From assembly GCA_947169245.1 (NCBI GenBank), contig CAMVPA010000005.1, positions 1 to 64,000 of the forward strand: a stretch of 64,000 nucleotides of DNA, written 5' to 3'. Source of the DNA: an uncultured Prevotellaceae bacterium. Its GTDB lineage: Bacteria; Bacteroidota; Bacteroidia; Bacteroidales; Bacteroidaceae. The position numbers were made by a program, and so were the translations under genes. Below, piece by piece: positions 18,909 through 28,978 of this stretch; positions within the stretch are counted from its first letter, which is position 1, and each line of letters opens with the position of its first letter. Under the pieces are notes generated by a model. That model did not search any database. It worked only from the letters and a program-made list of their open reading frames with translations, and was not told the DNA's origin.

Positions 18909-21900
18909 ATGAAACAAAGATTACTTAATTACCTATTGCTTCTGGCTCTCATCGTAGTGGGAAGCGGGAACAGAGCGTGGGCGGATGGCAACAAGCGCAT
19001 CCTCGATTCGCAGAATTATGAGAACGCCACCGCTTCTGACTGGACTAGTCCAAACGGTACTGTATCTCTGAAAACAGGAGATGCCACTTATGGGAATTAT
19101 TCTCAAGTAGACGTGTCTGGTAACGGGAACCGTAGCTGTTACAAATCTGTTACATTCGGCTATGACCTAGACGGCTACACAACTGCAGATTTATCAACTA
19201 AAGGCTATGTCATTGAGTTCGACATGCGAATGGCTGGAGGACGGCAAAAAGACAGAAGTGAGGCCCAATTCATTGTTCCAACCACTGGTCCAAATTTAAA
19301 AAATAATGCCACTTATTCGGGCAGCGATTATATCTTCGCATTGTCACAGCCTCAAAATACGACAGGGGCTCTGGAAACCACATGGTATATTAACGATTTA
19401 ACAAACACAAGCAATTCCATTACATTAAATGATGAATGGTATCACTACAAATTAGTTGTTAGTGAAACATCTGTTGCATATACTATTTCAAAAGGAACAG
19501 AAACGACTAAAACAGGTTCTCTTACTGTTTCTTCCTTGCCAACTATTACAGGTTTCTTTGGCCTAACAGGTCGTACTTATGGAAGAATCGCTTTTGACAA
19601 CCTTGAAATTTACGACTATACGTCCAATCTGACCGTTTCAGCCCCTACCTTTACGTTTGAAAAGGTTGATGGCGCGAACCGCATTTATACACTTACCAAC
19701 ACCGAGGGTAGCGGAAAGATATATTACACAACCGCTCCAGCAGACGAAGCGCCTGCCATTTTCAGTAATGCTTATTCGACTACAACTGACTTGACAAAGC
19801 AGGTAGCATATTCTGAAAGCGGAAAATATTACGCTTATGTTCTGCATACGGATGGAATAACAGCATCGGCAGTAACTGAACAAGTTGTCACTGCTGGCGC
19901 TCTGACTCTTGCAGAACCTGTGTTTACCGTTACTGACATGGTTCAGGCAGCAGACGGTTACTACTATCCTCAAATTACTTTTGCTTCAGACAACTCTATG
20001 TTAGAAGGTGCGCCAACTGCCACTTTCGACCAGACCTCTCCTTATACGTTTACTGGCACAGGAAGTTTTACCGTAACGGCATCTGCTGAAGGTTACACCT
20101 CCAGCTCAAGCACGTTTACAGTGACAAACAAGTACAAGTTGAAGAAGACCATCGACTTTGGTGCCTTGACTGCGTCAGACTTCGACGCAACTGTATGGGA
20201 AACAGCTACTGGTGCACCTCGAGACTACTGGACAAACCGTGCTGCAGCTATTCCTGCAGACGTAACCTACTACAAGCTAAAGAATCCCAGTTCTACAGCA
20301 GGTAGTCCTGACAACTCAGCTGTTTTGGATGGCATCACCATCTCTAATTATTATCAGCGCGTTCCTGAGGTCTACCTTGGCTATGGTTTGCTCACACCTT
20401 ACACACAAGTAAGCGGCAACAGCAACAACATGAACTTCACGGTGAACGGCGGTACAGCCGAAGACTATATCGTCTACAACGGTTGGAACAACTATGGTAG
20501 TGGTACATTCAATACTGTGCTGGCAGGAAATTCCACATTCGCTCTCTATCGCTATGACACCATGCTCCGCACCATTAAGGTTTATTCTCAGCCAGCCACC
20601 TACGAGATCACCGCAACGGCCAATCCCGCTGAGGGTGGCAACGTGACAGGTGCCGGCACATACGAGGAGGGCGCACAGGTTACCCTGACAGCCACAGCAA
20701 ACAACGGGTATAATTTCGTCAACTGGACGGACGCTACAGGCGAAGTGAGCACCGAAGCCACCTACAACTTCACCGCTACTGCCGACGTTGCACTGACGGC
20801 TAATTTCGATGCTGTGCCAACAGTGGTTACAGGTGAGGTTACCATGGCTTACTCTGGTACCACCACCGCTAACATGACTGGCAATAACGATGCCACTACC
20901 TTAGGGCTCGACAACACAGCATGGTCAGTTATCGGTGCAAAAGGCAGCAACTCCTATTATCCTGGCCTGAACAAGGCTGGCGATTTCCGCATTTACAAAG
21001 GCAATACCATAACTGTAGAGTCACTCACCGGGGCCACAATCAACAACATCGCTATAACATTCACTGATGCTAGTTACAGCAACGTGTCTGTAACAGTAAA
21101 TGGCAATGCTGTTAATGGCACCAACGGGACCTACGATATCGGTGCGTCAAAATTTGTGCTTGGCAATGCCAATACAACAACCACACAAGTACGTATTAAG
21201 AGCATCGTCATCAATTATGAAACAGGCGGCTCGACACAGCTCAACACCTACACCATCACCGCAACAGCTAATCCTGCTGAGGGCGGCAGCGTGACAGGTG
21301 CCGGCACATACGAGGAGGGCGCACAGGTAACTCTGATCGCCACAGCAAACAGCGGCTATAATTTCGTAAACTGGACGGATGCAACTGGCGAAGTAAGCAC
21401 CGAAGCCACCTACAACTTCACCGCTACTGCCAATGCCGCACTGACGGCAAACTTCACTGCCGAGCCAACTGTGGTTGCTGATGGGGTTACCATGGCTTAC
21501 TCTGGTACCACCACCACTAACATGACTGGCAATAACGATGCCGCTCTCTTAGGACTCGACGACACAGACTGGTCAGTTATCGGTGCAAAAGGCAGCAACT
21601 CCAATTATCCTGGCTTGAACAAGGCTGGCGATTTCCGTCTTTACAATGGCAATACCATAACTGTAGAGTCACTCACCGGGGCCACAATCAACAACATCGC
21701 TATAACATTCACTGATGCTAATTACAGCAACATATCCGTAACAGTAAATGGCAATGCTGTTAATGGCACCAACGGAACCTACGATATCGGTGCGTCAAAA
21801 TTTGTGCTTGGCAATGCCAATACAACAACCGCACAAGTACGTATTAAGAGCATCGTCATCAATTATGAAACAGGCGGCTCGACACAGCTCAACACCTACA

Positions 21901-24900
21901 CCATCACCGCAACAGCTAATCCTGCTGAGGGCGGCAGCGTGACAGGTGCCGGCACATACGAGGAGGGCGCACAGGTAACTCTGATCGCCACAGCAAACAG
22001 CGGCTATAATTTCGTAAACTGGACGGATGCAACTGGCGAAGTAAGCACCGAAGCCACCTACAACTTCACCGCTACTGCCAATGCCGCACTGACGGCAAAC
22101 TTCACTGCCGAGCCAACTGTGGTTGCTGATGGGGTTACCATGGCTTACTCTGGTACCACCACCACTAACATGACTGGCAATAACGATGCCGCTCTCTTAG
22201 GACTCGACGACACAGACTGGTCAGTTATCGGTGCAAAAGGCAGCAACTCCAATTATCCTGGCTTGAACAAGGCTGGCGATTTCCGTCTTTACAATGGCAA
22301 TACCATAACTGTAGAGTCACTCACGGGAGCCACAATCAATAATATCACTATCACATTCACTGATGCTAATTACAGCAACGTATCCGTTACAGTAGATGGT
22401 AATACTGTCAGTGGCACCAACGGTACCTACACTATCGGTGCGTCACAATTTGTGCTTGGCAATGCCAATACAACAACCGCACAAGTACGTATTAAGAGCA
22501 TCGTCATCAATTATGCAAAAGGCAGCTCGACAGAGGGTCAGCTGACACCTGCCGACGGCGACAGCTTCGCACAGGGCGAGCAGAACAGCGACGTCGAGGG
22601 TGTGATGATGACCTTTGGCGGTCAGGACGAGGAGCCGCAGTACACCTTCGTGACTGCCGAGCCGGCTGTCAACGGCTTTGCCACAGTGACCGAAGGCATC
22701 GGCCAGGCACCTGTCGACGACGAGGGCAATGCCTACGACGCGAAGAAGCAGAACCTGCCCACGAAGGGTACCTTCTACGTCTTCGAGCCTACGAAGGATG
22801 GTCAGCTCGACGTGACCGTCGACCTGGAGAAGAACAAGAAGCTCTTTGTCACCGAGGACGGCGAGGCCCTGAAGAACTTCAACGGCATCACCGCCGTCGA
22901 GGGCAACAAGCTGTCGTTCGCCGTCAAGGCCACGAAGACCTACTACCTCTTTGCCAACGATACGAACCTGAAGTTCTACGGCTTCTCCTTCACACCTGCT
23001 GACGGCGACGCCGAGAACAAGGCCAAGGACATCGCCACGTTCAAGCTGCTGAAGCAGGACAACGCCGACGGCGACACCCTTCTGCTGAAGGACGCCATGG
23101 TGACCTACATCAAGGGAGACAATGTCTTTGTCGAGGATGAGAGCGGTGCCACCGTCTTCTACAAGACCGGCATCCAGTTCTATAAGGACCAGAAGCTGAA
23201 CGGCTTCATCGTGGGCCAGAACCATGAGGACAAGAACATGCCGCAGCTGCTGCGCACCGACAAGACCAATTACAAGAGCTTCAAGGCCGTGAAGGACTCA
23301 GCTGCCTCTAAGACCATCACCGTGGCCGAGGCCCAGCTGAAGGAGAACATCGCACGCTTCGTCAAGCTGACCGACGTCGTCTCGACGAAGGACAAGCGCG
23401 GCTTCCGCATCCTGACCGATTCACTGGACAACACCATACGCATCGAGGACCACTTCAACGTGTTCTACGAGCTGCCTGACACACTGGAGAGCATCGAGGG
23501 TATCATCGGCATCGACGCCGAGGGCACCTTCTACCTGTGGCCCACCTCCAAGGAGGGCGTCGTGAAGAAGGTTGTAGAGCCCGAGACTCCTGACAATCCC
23601 GATAATCCTGATAATCCCGACCAGCCCGAGGAGCCCGAGCCTCAGGTATTCTTCGCCGAGGCTTACAGCAGCACCAGCACGGTCGACGGCTGGAGCACCA
23701 GTGTCGGCGGACGCTTCGATCCCGCCATTTTGAACGAGGACGAGAACTACTATCTGTCAGTTAATCAGGAAACCCGTAACAACAACGGAGCCGTTGTCAC
23801 AGGTACCATCCTGAACGACAAGGTTCCTGCCGACAAGGACTTCACGCTGACATTCGACATGAAGCTGAGCAGTTCGACCAACCAGACGGCTACCGAGCTT
23901 CAGATCAAGGATGCTGCCAACGCCAACAACGTACTGTCGCTGAAGGAGACTGGCACCTGGGCTACCACATGGAGTCTGAACGGCACTGAAACGACCATCA
24001 GCCTGCCCAACTCAAACAAGGGCGCAGGTTCGAACACCATCGCCGACGTCACATGGAACTCATACAAGATTTCCTCAGCTAATGGCAAGATCTATCTGAC
24101 CATCACCGACAAGGGCACGGGCGAGACCATCTTCGAGCGCCAGGCCATTGAGAGCAGCGCTACAGGCGGTCTGGGTAACATCGTCTTCGTCACAAGCCGT
24201 TACAATGCTAACTTTGCCATCGACAACATCAAGGTATGCGAACTGGCCAAGGGCGATGTACCTGATGAGCCGGAACAGCCTGCTATGGAGACTGGCACCG
24301 AGACGGAGATGGATGCCGCAGGCGGTGCAGCTTCGAACGAGTCGGTCGAGGGCAAGTCGTACGTCATCGACGGCACCTACATTGCCGGCAAGGGTAGCGC
24401 TATTGCTACCGGCATGACCAGCAAGGGCTTCAAGTTGCGTACTGGCCTGAATGAAGGAACAGCAGAGATTACCGTCAAGAATACGTACACCATCACCGAC
24501 CTTACCATCAACGGTGTGTCGAACTATGACGCCAACGACGCCACTGCTCCTTGCATCAAGGTGACAAAGGTTGAAATCGACGGCGAAGAGACGGCATTCA
24601 CAGGTGGCGAGTTCCCCGCCAAGGGTGCCAGCGACTGCGGTACACTCACTCTGAGCGGCATTGCAGCTAAGAGCAGCATCAAATTGTACTTCGACAACGC
24701 CAATACTAAGGGTACGCAGTTAACCGTGGCCTATGCCATCAGTTACGAGACACCAGCAGCCACAGCACCACGTTCTGTCGCCATTACTCCTGATGTGGCT
24801 TCACTGCTGCCCGGCGAGACACTGCAGCTGAGCGGCAAGATGGATCCAGAGACGTTCGAGGGTGTGTGGAGCAGCTCTGACAAGAGCGTGGCCACCGTCG

Positions 24901-27644
24901 ACGAGAACGGTCTGGTGACCGCCGTCGGAGGAGGTACTGCCACTATCACCTATGCCTGGACGAAGGATGCTTCCTACGCCGCAACAGCTACCATCACCGT
25001 GTCGAACTTCGACACCTCGAAGCTCATGGTTGTCAAGGAGTATGACTTCACCCAGATGGGCAATGTCACTTTGACTATTCAGTCGGAAGTCTTAGGCAAG
25101 ATCTGGAATGCTGCCAACAAGCAGACCAACGACGTCTTCAACTGTACCAACGAGGGTCTTGAGGAGCTGGCCGTCCAGGCAGTGCTCAAGAGCAACAAGG
25201 GTTGGTCGATAGTTGACGGCAAGGGTCTCTACGAAGGCTCTGGCGCAGGACGTTGCGCCGCCATCGGTGGTCTGAAGGCCGGACAGTATGTGGAGTTCCA
25301 GTATACCGGCAACCTCTTCGAGACACGCTCGAAGGCTGACGGCGACCTGAAGAACGGAGCCGACATCGGCGCTACGAAGACTGCCATCAAGGAGGGCGCA
25401 GGCCGCAACATCTACCAGGTGGAAGAGGACGGTGTCGTAGGATTTGAGCTCGCCAAGGGCAACTATGTCGAGAAGATTCTCATCTACGACGTTCTGCCTC
25501 CAGTAGCTGGTGCTACGCTTGCCCATACCGCCAGCTCGTCATGCGGCAGCGATGCCAATACTTATACCAGCACTGTCGATGTCGAGAAGGAACACGTGAA
25601 CAACAATAAGTTCAGCGGTACATGGCAGGGGGCTGCCTATGCAGAGTTTACCTTCACTATTCCCGAGGGTGAGACTCTGACCAACGCTACGTTGACCTTC
25701 GCCGGTTACGGTGAAAGCCGCCGTGCACGCAACACTGATGTCATGGTTGTCAACGCCGGCGAGAAGCTCGACTACGCAGCCCTGTCTACCGGCAATGCCA
25801 AGGTAAACCTCGCAGCAACGACCATCCAGTCAGTTGACTTCCCACAGGCAACAACCGCTACCCCGTTCGGTATCTTCGATATCGATGTCACCAGCGCTCT
25901 GGAAGTAATCCATGCTGCTGGCCAGAATTACATCATCTTCAAGTTCACCAATAACCCTGGTGGCGGTGATCTGGGCGGTAAGGCATCGGAGAATGCTCCT
26001 GTGCTGACTATCACGACTGTCGGACAGCCCGTCATTGAAGAGGATCCCGAGCTCGTGGCTCCTGCCGGCTGGACTACCATGATCAGCAATGGCAACCTCG
26101 CTACCGATGTCACCGACAACTACTATGCTAAGGAGGCTCCCGCAAGCGATCCTTCTCTCGCTGTGGTAACTCCTGGTGCAGGTAAGAACGGCAGCCGAGG
26201 CATCCTCGTCAAGGCTCAGAACATGGTCTCTCAGGCTTGGGACACTCAGTTCTGGATCAAGACCAACGAGACACTCCCTGCTGGAACAAAGGTACACGTA
26301 GAGTTCGACTACAAGGCTGACAAGGCCGCCAAGGCGTCGACTCAGTCTCACGGAGCTCCCAGCACCTACATGCACTGGGCATGCATCGGCGACGTCAACT
26401 TCACTGAAGAGTGGCAGCACTTCGCAACTGATTTCGAGGTCGCTTCAGAAGCTGATGGAATGCAGAGCATCGCATTCAACCTCAACGAGTTTGCAAAGGC
26501 CAACAACTACTACTTCGACAACTTCGGGGTATGGGTACAGAAGCCGAAGCCTATCGACAGTTGGATTGACATCGCCGTCAACGGTACGCTCGACCAGGAG
26601 AACATCGCCAACAAGTGCTTCTATGTCACTGAGCAGGGCGTCGGCGGCCCGTATCTCGCAGAGCCTGTCAAGGGTCTCGGCAAGGACGGTGGCTACGCCA
26701 TCAAGGTGCAGTCGGCCGACAATGCCGCTACCGACTGGAGCACCCAGTTCTTCATCCGGCTGCCCTACCAGCTGCCTGCAGGTACCAAGTACCGCGTATC
26801 CTTCGACTACAAGGCCGACAAGGCCGGTGACTTCGAAACACAGGCACACGCTGAGCCCAGTGACTACATCCACAACGCTTGCATCGGAACAGGAAGCTTC
26901 TCCACAGAGTGGCAGACCTACGAGAAGACAGGTACCATCTCAGGCGACATGAGCAAGAGTGACAAGCCCATGCAGACCATCGCCTTCAACCTGGCCAAGA
27001 ACAAGACCGCGACGGAGTTCGTCTTCGACAACATCAAGATTGAGGTGCCCTCTGACGTACTGGCTACACTCACCCAGAACCCGTCGCTCAAGCCCGTACT
27101 TGACCCGACGCTCATCGAGGTCGCTCAGGATCAGGGCAAGAGCCTCGACACTTTCGAGCGCACCGGATTCGAGGAAGGCGAGAACTTCAACACCTACACC
27201 GCTACAGGTGACCTCCAGGTGGCATTCAAGATGTACGACATCGACGTCGCAGACTGCGACTACGTCGTCGTCAAGTTCGCCGAGCCTGTCAAGGCCGGAT
27301 GGTGCGTCGCATTCTGGGCACAGGGCGGTACCGACAACGTCGGTGTTGCAGAGGGTGCTACGGAGTACAAGTACGTCTTCGCCGACGACCAGAAGTGTGC
27401 CGTACAGAACGACGTACTCCCGCAGATCTGCATGCTCACACTCTGGGGTGCCCAGAAGCCGCTCGTGGCTAACATCCGCGGCATCTACAAGCATCAGATC
27501 CCGACCATCGTCGACAAGGTTGACGGCATCGCCAACAACGTCATCGACACGGACGCTATCTACAACCTCCGCGGACAGAAGGTCACTGGCACACTCAAGC
27601 CGGGACTCTACATCAAGAACGGCAAAAAGGTCGTGATTAAGTGA
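18909..27644 (+). CDS. giant multidomain secreted protein with InlB-type repeats and T9SS-type tail
   Basis: 2911 aa. Signal peptide at 1-25 (cleavage near AWA-DG). Residues about 30-240 look like a concanavalin/LamG-type sandwich. About 561-1204 is a threefold repeat of 216 aa; each unit opens with an InlB B-repeat-like piece (ITATANPAEGGSVTGAG...GYNFVNWTD) followed by a beta-rich module. An OB-like module with TYIKGDNVFVEDESGATVF lies near 1395-1560, then a PDNPDNPD linker, another LamG-like segment, a Big_2-like domain (about 1950-2040), and two sandwich modules before the YNLRGQKVTGTLKPGLYIKNG tail. It was probably assembled from the same module pool as the two preceding genes. A role as surface adhesin or polymer-binding protein is inferred only. 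The tail is near identical to that of the second gene in two long blocks. Confidence 0.85.
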   Translation: MKQRLLNYLLLLALIVVGSGNRAWADGNKRILDSQNYENATASDWTSPNGTVSLKTGDATYGNYSQVDVSGNGNRSCYKSVTFGYDLDGYTTADLSTKGYVIEFDMRMAGGRQKDRSEAQFIVPTTGPNLKNNATYSGSDYIFALSQPQNTTGALETTWYINDLTNTSNSITLNDEWYHYKLVVSETSVAYTISKGTETTKTGSLTVSSLPTITGFFGLTGRTYGRIAFDNLEIYDYTSNLTVSAPTFTFEKVDGANRIYTLTNTEGSGKIYYTTAPADEAPAIFSNAYSTTTDLTKQVAYSESGKYYAYVLHTDGITASAVTEQVVTAGALTLAEPVFTVTDMVQAADGYYYPQITFASDNSMLEGAPTATFDQTSPYTFTGTGSFTVTASAEGYTSSSSTFTVTNKYKLKKTIDFGALTASDFDATVWETATGAPRDYWTNRAAAIPADVTYYKLKNPSSTAGSPDNSAVLDGITISNYYQRVPEVYLGYGLLTPYTQVSGNSNNMNFTVNGGTAEDYIVYNGWNNYGSGTFNTVLAGNSTFALYRYDTMLRTIKVYSQPATYEITATANPAEGGNVTGAGTYEEGAQVTLTATANNGYNFVNWTDATGEVSTEATYNFTATADVALTANFDAVPTVVTGEVTMAYSGTTTANMTGNNDATTLGLDNTAWSVIGAKGSNSYYPGLNKAGDFRIYKGNTITVESLTGATINNIAITFTDASYSNVSVTVNGNAVNGTNGTYDIGASKFVLGNANTTTTQVRIKSIVINYETGGSTQLNTYTITATANPAEGGSVTGAGTYEEGAQVTLIATANSGYNFVNWTDATGEVSTEATYNFTATANAALTANFTAEPTVVADGVTMAYSGTTTTNMTGNNDAALLGLDDTDWSVIGAKGSNSNYPGLNKAGDFRLYNGNTITVESLTGATINNIAITFTDANYSNISVTVNGNAVNGTNGTYDIGASKFVLGNANTTTAQVRIKSIVINYETGGSTQLNTYTITATANPAEGGSVTGAGTYEEGAQVTLIATANSGYNFVNWTDATGEVSTEATYNFTATANAALTANFTAEPTVVADGVTMAYSGTTTTNMTGNNDAALLGLDDTDWSVIGAKGSNSNYPGLNKAGDFRLYNGNTITVESLTGATINNITITFTDANYSNVSVTVDGNTVSGTNGTYTIGASQFVLGNANTTTAQVRIKSIVINYAKGSSTEGQLTPADGDSFAQGEQNSDVEGVMMTFGGQDEEPQYTFVTAEPAVNGFATVTEGIGQAPVDDEGNAYDAKKQNLPTKGTFYVFEPTKDGQLDVTVDLEKNKKLFVTEDGEALKNFNGITAVEGNKLSFAVKATKTYYLFANDTNLKFYGFSFTPADGDAENKAKDIATFKLLKQDNADGDTLLLKDAMVTYIKGDNVFVEDESGATVFYKTGIQFYKDQKLNGFIVGQNHEDKNMPQLLRTDKTNYKSFKAVKDSAASKTITVAEAQLKENIARFVKLTDVVSTKDKRGFRILTDSLDNTIRIEDHFNVFYELPDTLESIEGIIGIDAEGTFYLWPTSKEGVVKKVVEPETPDNPDNPDNPDQPEEPEPQVFFAEAYSSTSTVDGWSTSVGGRFDPAILNEDENYYLSVNQETRNNNGAVVTGTILNDKVPADKDFTLTFDMKLSSSTNQTATELQIKDAANANNVLSLKETGTWATTWSLNGTETTISLPNSNKGAGSNTIADVTWNSYKISSANGKIYLTITDKGTGETIFERQAIESSATGGLGNIVFVTSRYNANFAIDNIKVCELAKGDVPDEPEQPAMETGTETEMDAAGGAASNESVEGKSYVIDGTYIAGKGSAIATGMTSKGFKLRTGLNEGTAEITVKNTYTITDLTINGVSNYDANDATAPCIKVTKVEIDGEETAFTGGEFPAKGASDCGTLTLSGIAAKSSIKLYFDNANTKGTQLTVAYAISYETPAATAPRSVAITPDVASLLPGETLQLSGKMDPETFEGVWSSSDKSVATVDENGLVTAVGGGTATITYAWTKDASYAATATITVSNFDTSKLMVVKEYDFTQMGNVTLTIQSEVLGKIWNAANKQTNDVFNCTNEGLEELAVQAVLKSNKGWSIVDGKGLYEGSGAGRCAAIGGLKAGQYVEFQYTGNLFETRSKADGDLKNGADIGATKTAIKEGAGRNIYQVEEDGVVGFELAKGNYVEKILIYDVLPPVAGATLAHTASSSCGSDANTYTSTVDVEKEHVNNNKFSGTWQGAAYAEFTFTIPEGETLTNATLTFAGYGESRRARNTDVMVVNAGEKLDYAALSTGNAKVNLAATTIQSVDFPQATTATPFGIFDIDVTSALEVIHAAGQNYIIFKFTNNPGGGDLGGKASENAPVLTITTVGQPVIEEDPELVAPAGWTTMISNGNLATDVTDNYYAKEAPASDPSLAVVTPGAGKNGSRGILVKAQNMVSQAWDTQFWIKTNETLPAGTKVHVEFDYKADKAAKASTQSHGAPSTYMHWACIGDVNFTEEWQHFATDFEVASEADGMQSIAFNLNEFAKANNYYFDNFGVWVQKPKPIDSWIDIAVNGTLDQENIANKCFYVTEQGVGGPYLAEPVKGLGKDGGYAIKVQSADNAATDWSTQFFIRLPYQLPAGTKYRVSFDYKADKAGDFETQAHAEPSDYIHNACIGTGSFSTEWQTYEKTGTISGDMSKSDKPMQTIAFNLAKNKTATEFVFDNIKIEVPSDVLATLTQNPSLKPVLDPTLIEVAQDQGKSLDTFERTGFEEGENFNTYTATGDLQVAFKMYDIDVADCDYVVVKFAEPVKAGWCVAFWAQGGTDNVGVAEGATEYKYVFADDQKCAVQNDVLPQICMLTLWGAQKPLVANIRGIYKHQIPTIVDKVDGIANNVIDTDAIYNLRGQKVTGTLKPGLYIKNGKKVVIK
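20597..22520 (+). repeat. three tandem 648-bp coding repeats
   Basis: The 216-codon unit starts near 20597, 21245 and 21893. Units two and three are almost identical for their first 430 bp or so and diverge slightly toward the end of unit three; unit one is more diverged. The length is a multiple of three, so unit number can change without breaking the frame. Confidence 0.85.
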
Positions 27645-27676
27645 GAACCTAGGAAATCCTAAGAAGATACTCAAGG

Positions 27677-27711
27677 GCGGGGTGACCGGAAGACGGTCGC
27701 CCCGCATTTTT
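27677..27711 (+). terminator. terminator after the third giant gene
   Basis: A 12-bp stem (27677-27688 with 27694-27705, one G-U pair) with loop GAAGA is followed by ATTTTTA. It lies 33 bp after the stop and just ahead of the argR promoter. Confidence 0.85.
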
Positions 27712-27722
27712 ATGCAGAAAGA

Positions 27723-27754
27723 TTTGGCGGTATGCGGAAAAAATAGTACTTTTG
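27723..27754 (+). promoter_or_regulatory. argR promoter
   Basis: TTTG (27723-27726), 20 nt, TACTTTTG (27747-27754) is a full consensus match. It places the transcript start near 27761, downstream of the in-frame upstream ATG codons, and so supports the argR start at 27781. Confidence 0.8.
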
Positions 27755-27780
27755 CAGGCGCTAAGCGAATAAATATACAA

Positions 27781-28248
27781 ATGAAGGTAAAAAAGAACAG
27801 ACTGGAGACGCTGCGCATGATCATCAGCAGCCAGCAGATGGGCAGTCAGGAAGAACTGTTGGGAGCCCTGCAGAAAGAGGGGTTCCAGCTGACACAGGCC
27901 ACACTGAGCCGCGACCTCAAGCAGCTGAAGGTGGCCAAAGCGTCGACACTGAGCGGCAACTACGTCTACGTGTTGCCCAACGACACGATGTACAAACGAG
28001 TGACGACGCCGGGCAACATCCGCGAGATGATGCAGTCGTCGGGCTTCATCAGCATCAACTTCTCCGGCAACATGGGCGTCATCAAGACGCGTCCGGGCTA
28101 TGCCAGTTCCATCGCCTGGAACATCGACAACAGCGACATGCCCCAGCTCCTCGGAACGATAGCCGGCGACGACACCATCTTCATCGTCATCAAGGAGGGC
28201 TACTCGCACGAGGAGGTGAGGAAGATACTGGAAGGAGTGATTAGATAG
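27781..28248 (+). CDS. argR: arginine repressor ArgR
   Basis: 155 aa. ArgR senses L-arginine and controls arginine genes as a hexamer. The N-terminal winged helix (about 1-70) carries SQEELLGALQKEGFQLTQAT followed by LSRDLKQLKV, the ArgR recognition helix region. The C-terminal oligomerisation and arginine-binding domain (about 85-155) includes SGFISINFSGNMGVIKTRPG and GTIAGDDTIFIV, the latter containing the GD-D pair that contacts arginine in the family. The start at 27781 is chosen because it lies just after the promoter and gives normal length; a longer in-frame version would begin upstream of the promoter. It heads a cluster with the acyltransferase, argG and argC, which it probably regulates. 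Confidence 0.95.
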   Translation: MKVKKNRLETLRMIISSQQMGSQEELLGALQKEGFQLTQATLSRDLKQLKVAKASTLSGNYVYVLPNDTMYKRVTTPGNIREMMQSSGFISINFSGNMGVIKTRPGYASSIAWNIDNSDMPQLLGTIAGDDTIFIVIKEGYSHEEVRKILEGVIR

Positions 28249-28293
28249 TGAAGAGTGAAGAATGAAGAGTGAATAGTGAAAAGTGAAATAGAA
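28249..28293. repeat. heptad-like GTGAAGA intergenic repeat
   Basis: Directly after the argR stop the sequence runs GTGAAGA GTGAAGA ATGAAGA GTGAATA GTGAAAA GTGAAAT, six imperfect 7-bp units. It supplies an in-frame GTG start upstream of the acyltransferase that is probably spurious. Similar 7-bp-period stretches follow other genes in the window (28906-28930, 38925-38949, 42838-42853, 44067-44117). Confidence 0.65.
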
Positions 28294-28908
28294 ATGGAAC
28301 AAGAAATTGAGGTCCTGGTGGCGGGACCTGAACACGAGAAATACGTAGACACCATCTTAGACACCATAGCCGAGGCAGCCAAAGTGCGCGGCACGGGTAT
28401 CGCCAAGCGTACCCATGAGTATCTGGCCAAGAAGATGTTTGAGGCCAAGGCGGTCATCGCCCTGCGCAAGAGTGACGGGTGCTTCGCCGGCTTCAGCTAC
28501 ATCGAGACATGGGAGAACCAGCAGTATGTGACGACCAGCGGCCTCATCGTACACCCCGACTTCCGGGGCATGCACATCGCCAAGCGTATCAAGGACATGA
28601 CCTTCACACTGGCCCGCACGCGCTGGCCGCACGCCAAGATATTCTCGCTGACCAGCGGCGCTGCCGTCATGGCCATGAACACCGCACTGGGCTACCAGCC
28701 CGTGACGTTTGCCGACCTGACCGAGGACGAGGCATTCTGGAAAGGCTGCGAGGGCTGTGTCAACGTCGACGTGCTGCACCGCACTGGTCGTAAGTACTGC
28801 ATCTGCACCGCCATGCTCTACGACCCGACGGAGCACCTGCCCGCCAAACTGCCTGACGAAGTGCTGTCGCGCATCCGGCATCTGCAGGATATAGAGGAAA
28901 GAAATTAA
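28294..28908 (+). CDS. GNAT-family N-acyltransferase, candidate glutamate N-acyltransferase
   Basis: 204 aa from the ATG at 28294. The GNAT fold is indicated by the beta4-alpha3 region TSGLIVHPDFRGMHIAKRIK (about 85-104), where the R-G-x-H-I-A loop corresponds to the acyl-CoA pyrophosphate-binding motif. Its place between argR and argG suggests that it acylates glutamate in the first arginine step, since no argA or argJ is seen in the window. Bacteroides fragilis is known to use N-succinyl intermediates, so either acetyl or succinyl transfer is possible. The start is chosen after the GTGAAGA repeat; an in-frame GTG at 28276 would add six residues encoded by the repeat. The substrate is inferred from context only. 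Confidence 0.7.
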   Translation: MEQEIEVLVAGPEHEKYVDTILDTIAEAAKVRGTGIAKRTHEYLAKKMFEAKAVIALRKSDGCFAGFSYIETWENQQYVTTSGLIVHPDFRGMHIAKRIKDMTFTLARTRWPHAKIFSLTSGAAVMAMNTALGYQPVTFADLTEDEAFWKGCEGCVNVDVLHRTGRKYCICTAMLYDPTEHLPAKLPDEVLSRIRHLQDIEERN

Positions 28909-28978
28909 GAGTTTAGAGTTAAGAGTTATCGGCTGCGCCGACTAAGAAGTTAGATATTAGAATTAGAAAAGACATACA

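Noticed and set aside
27682..27780. Longer N-terminus for argR
   Set aside because: It would start within the preceding terminator and contain the argR promoter.
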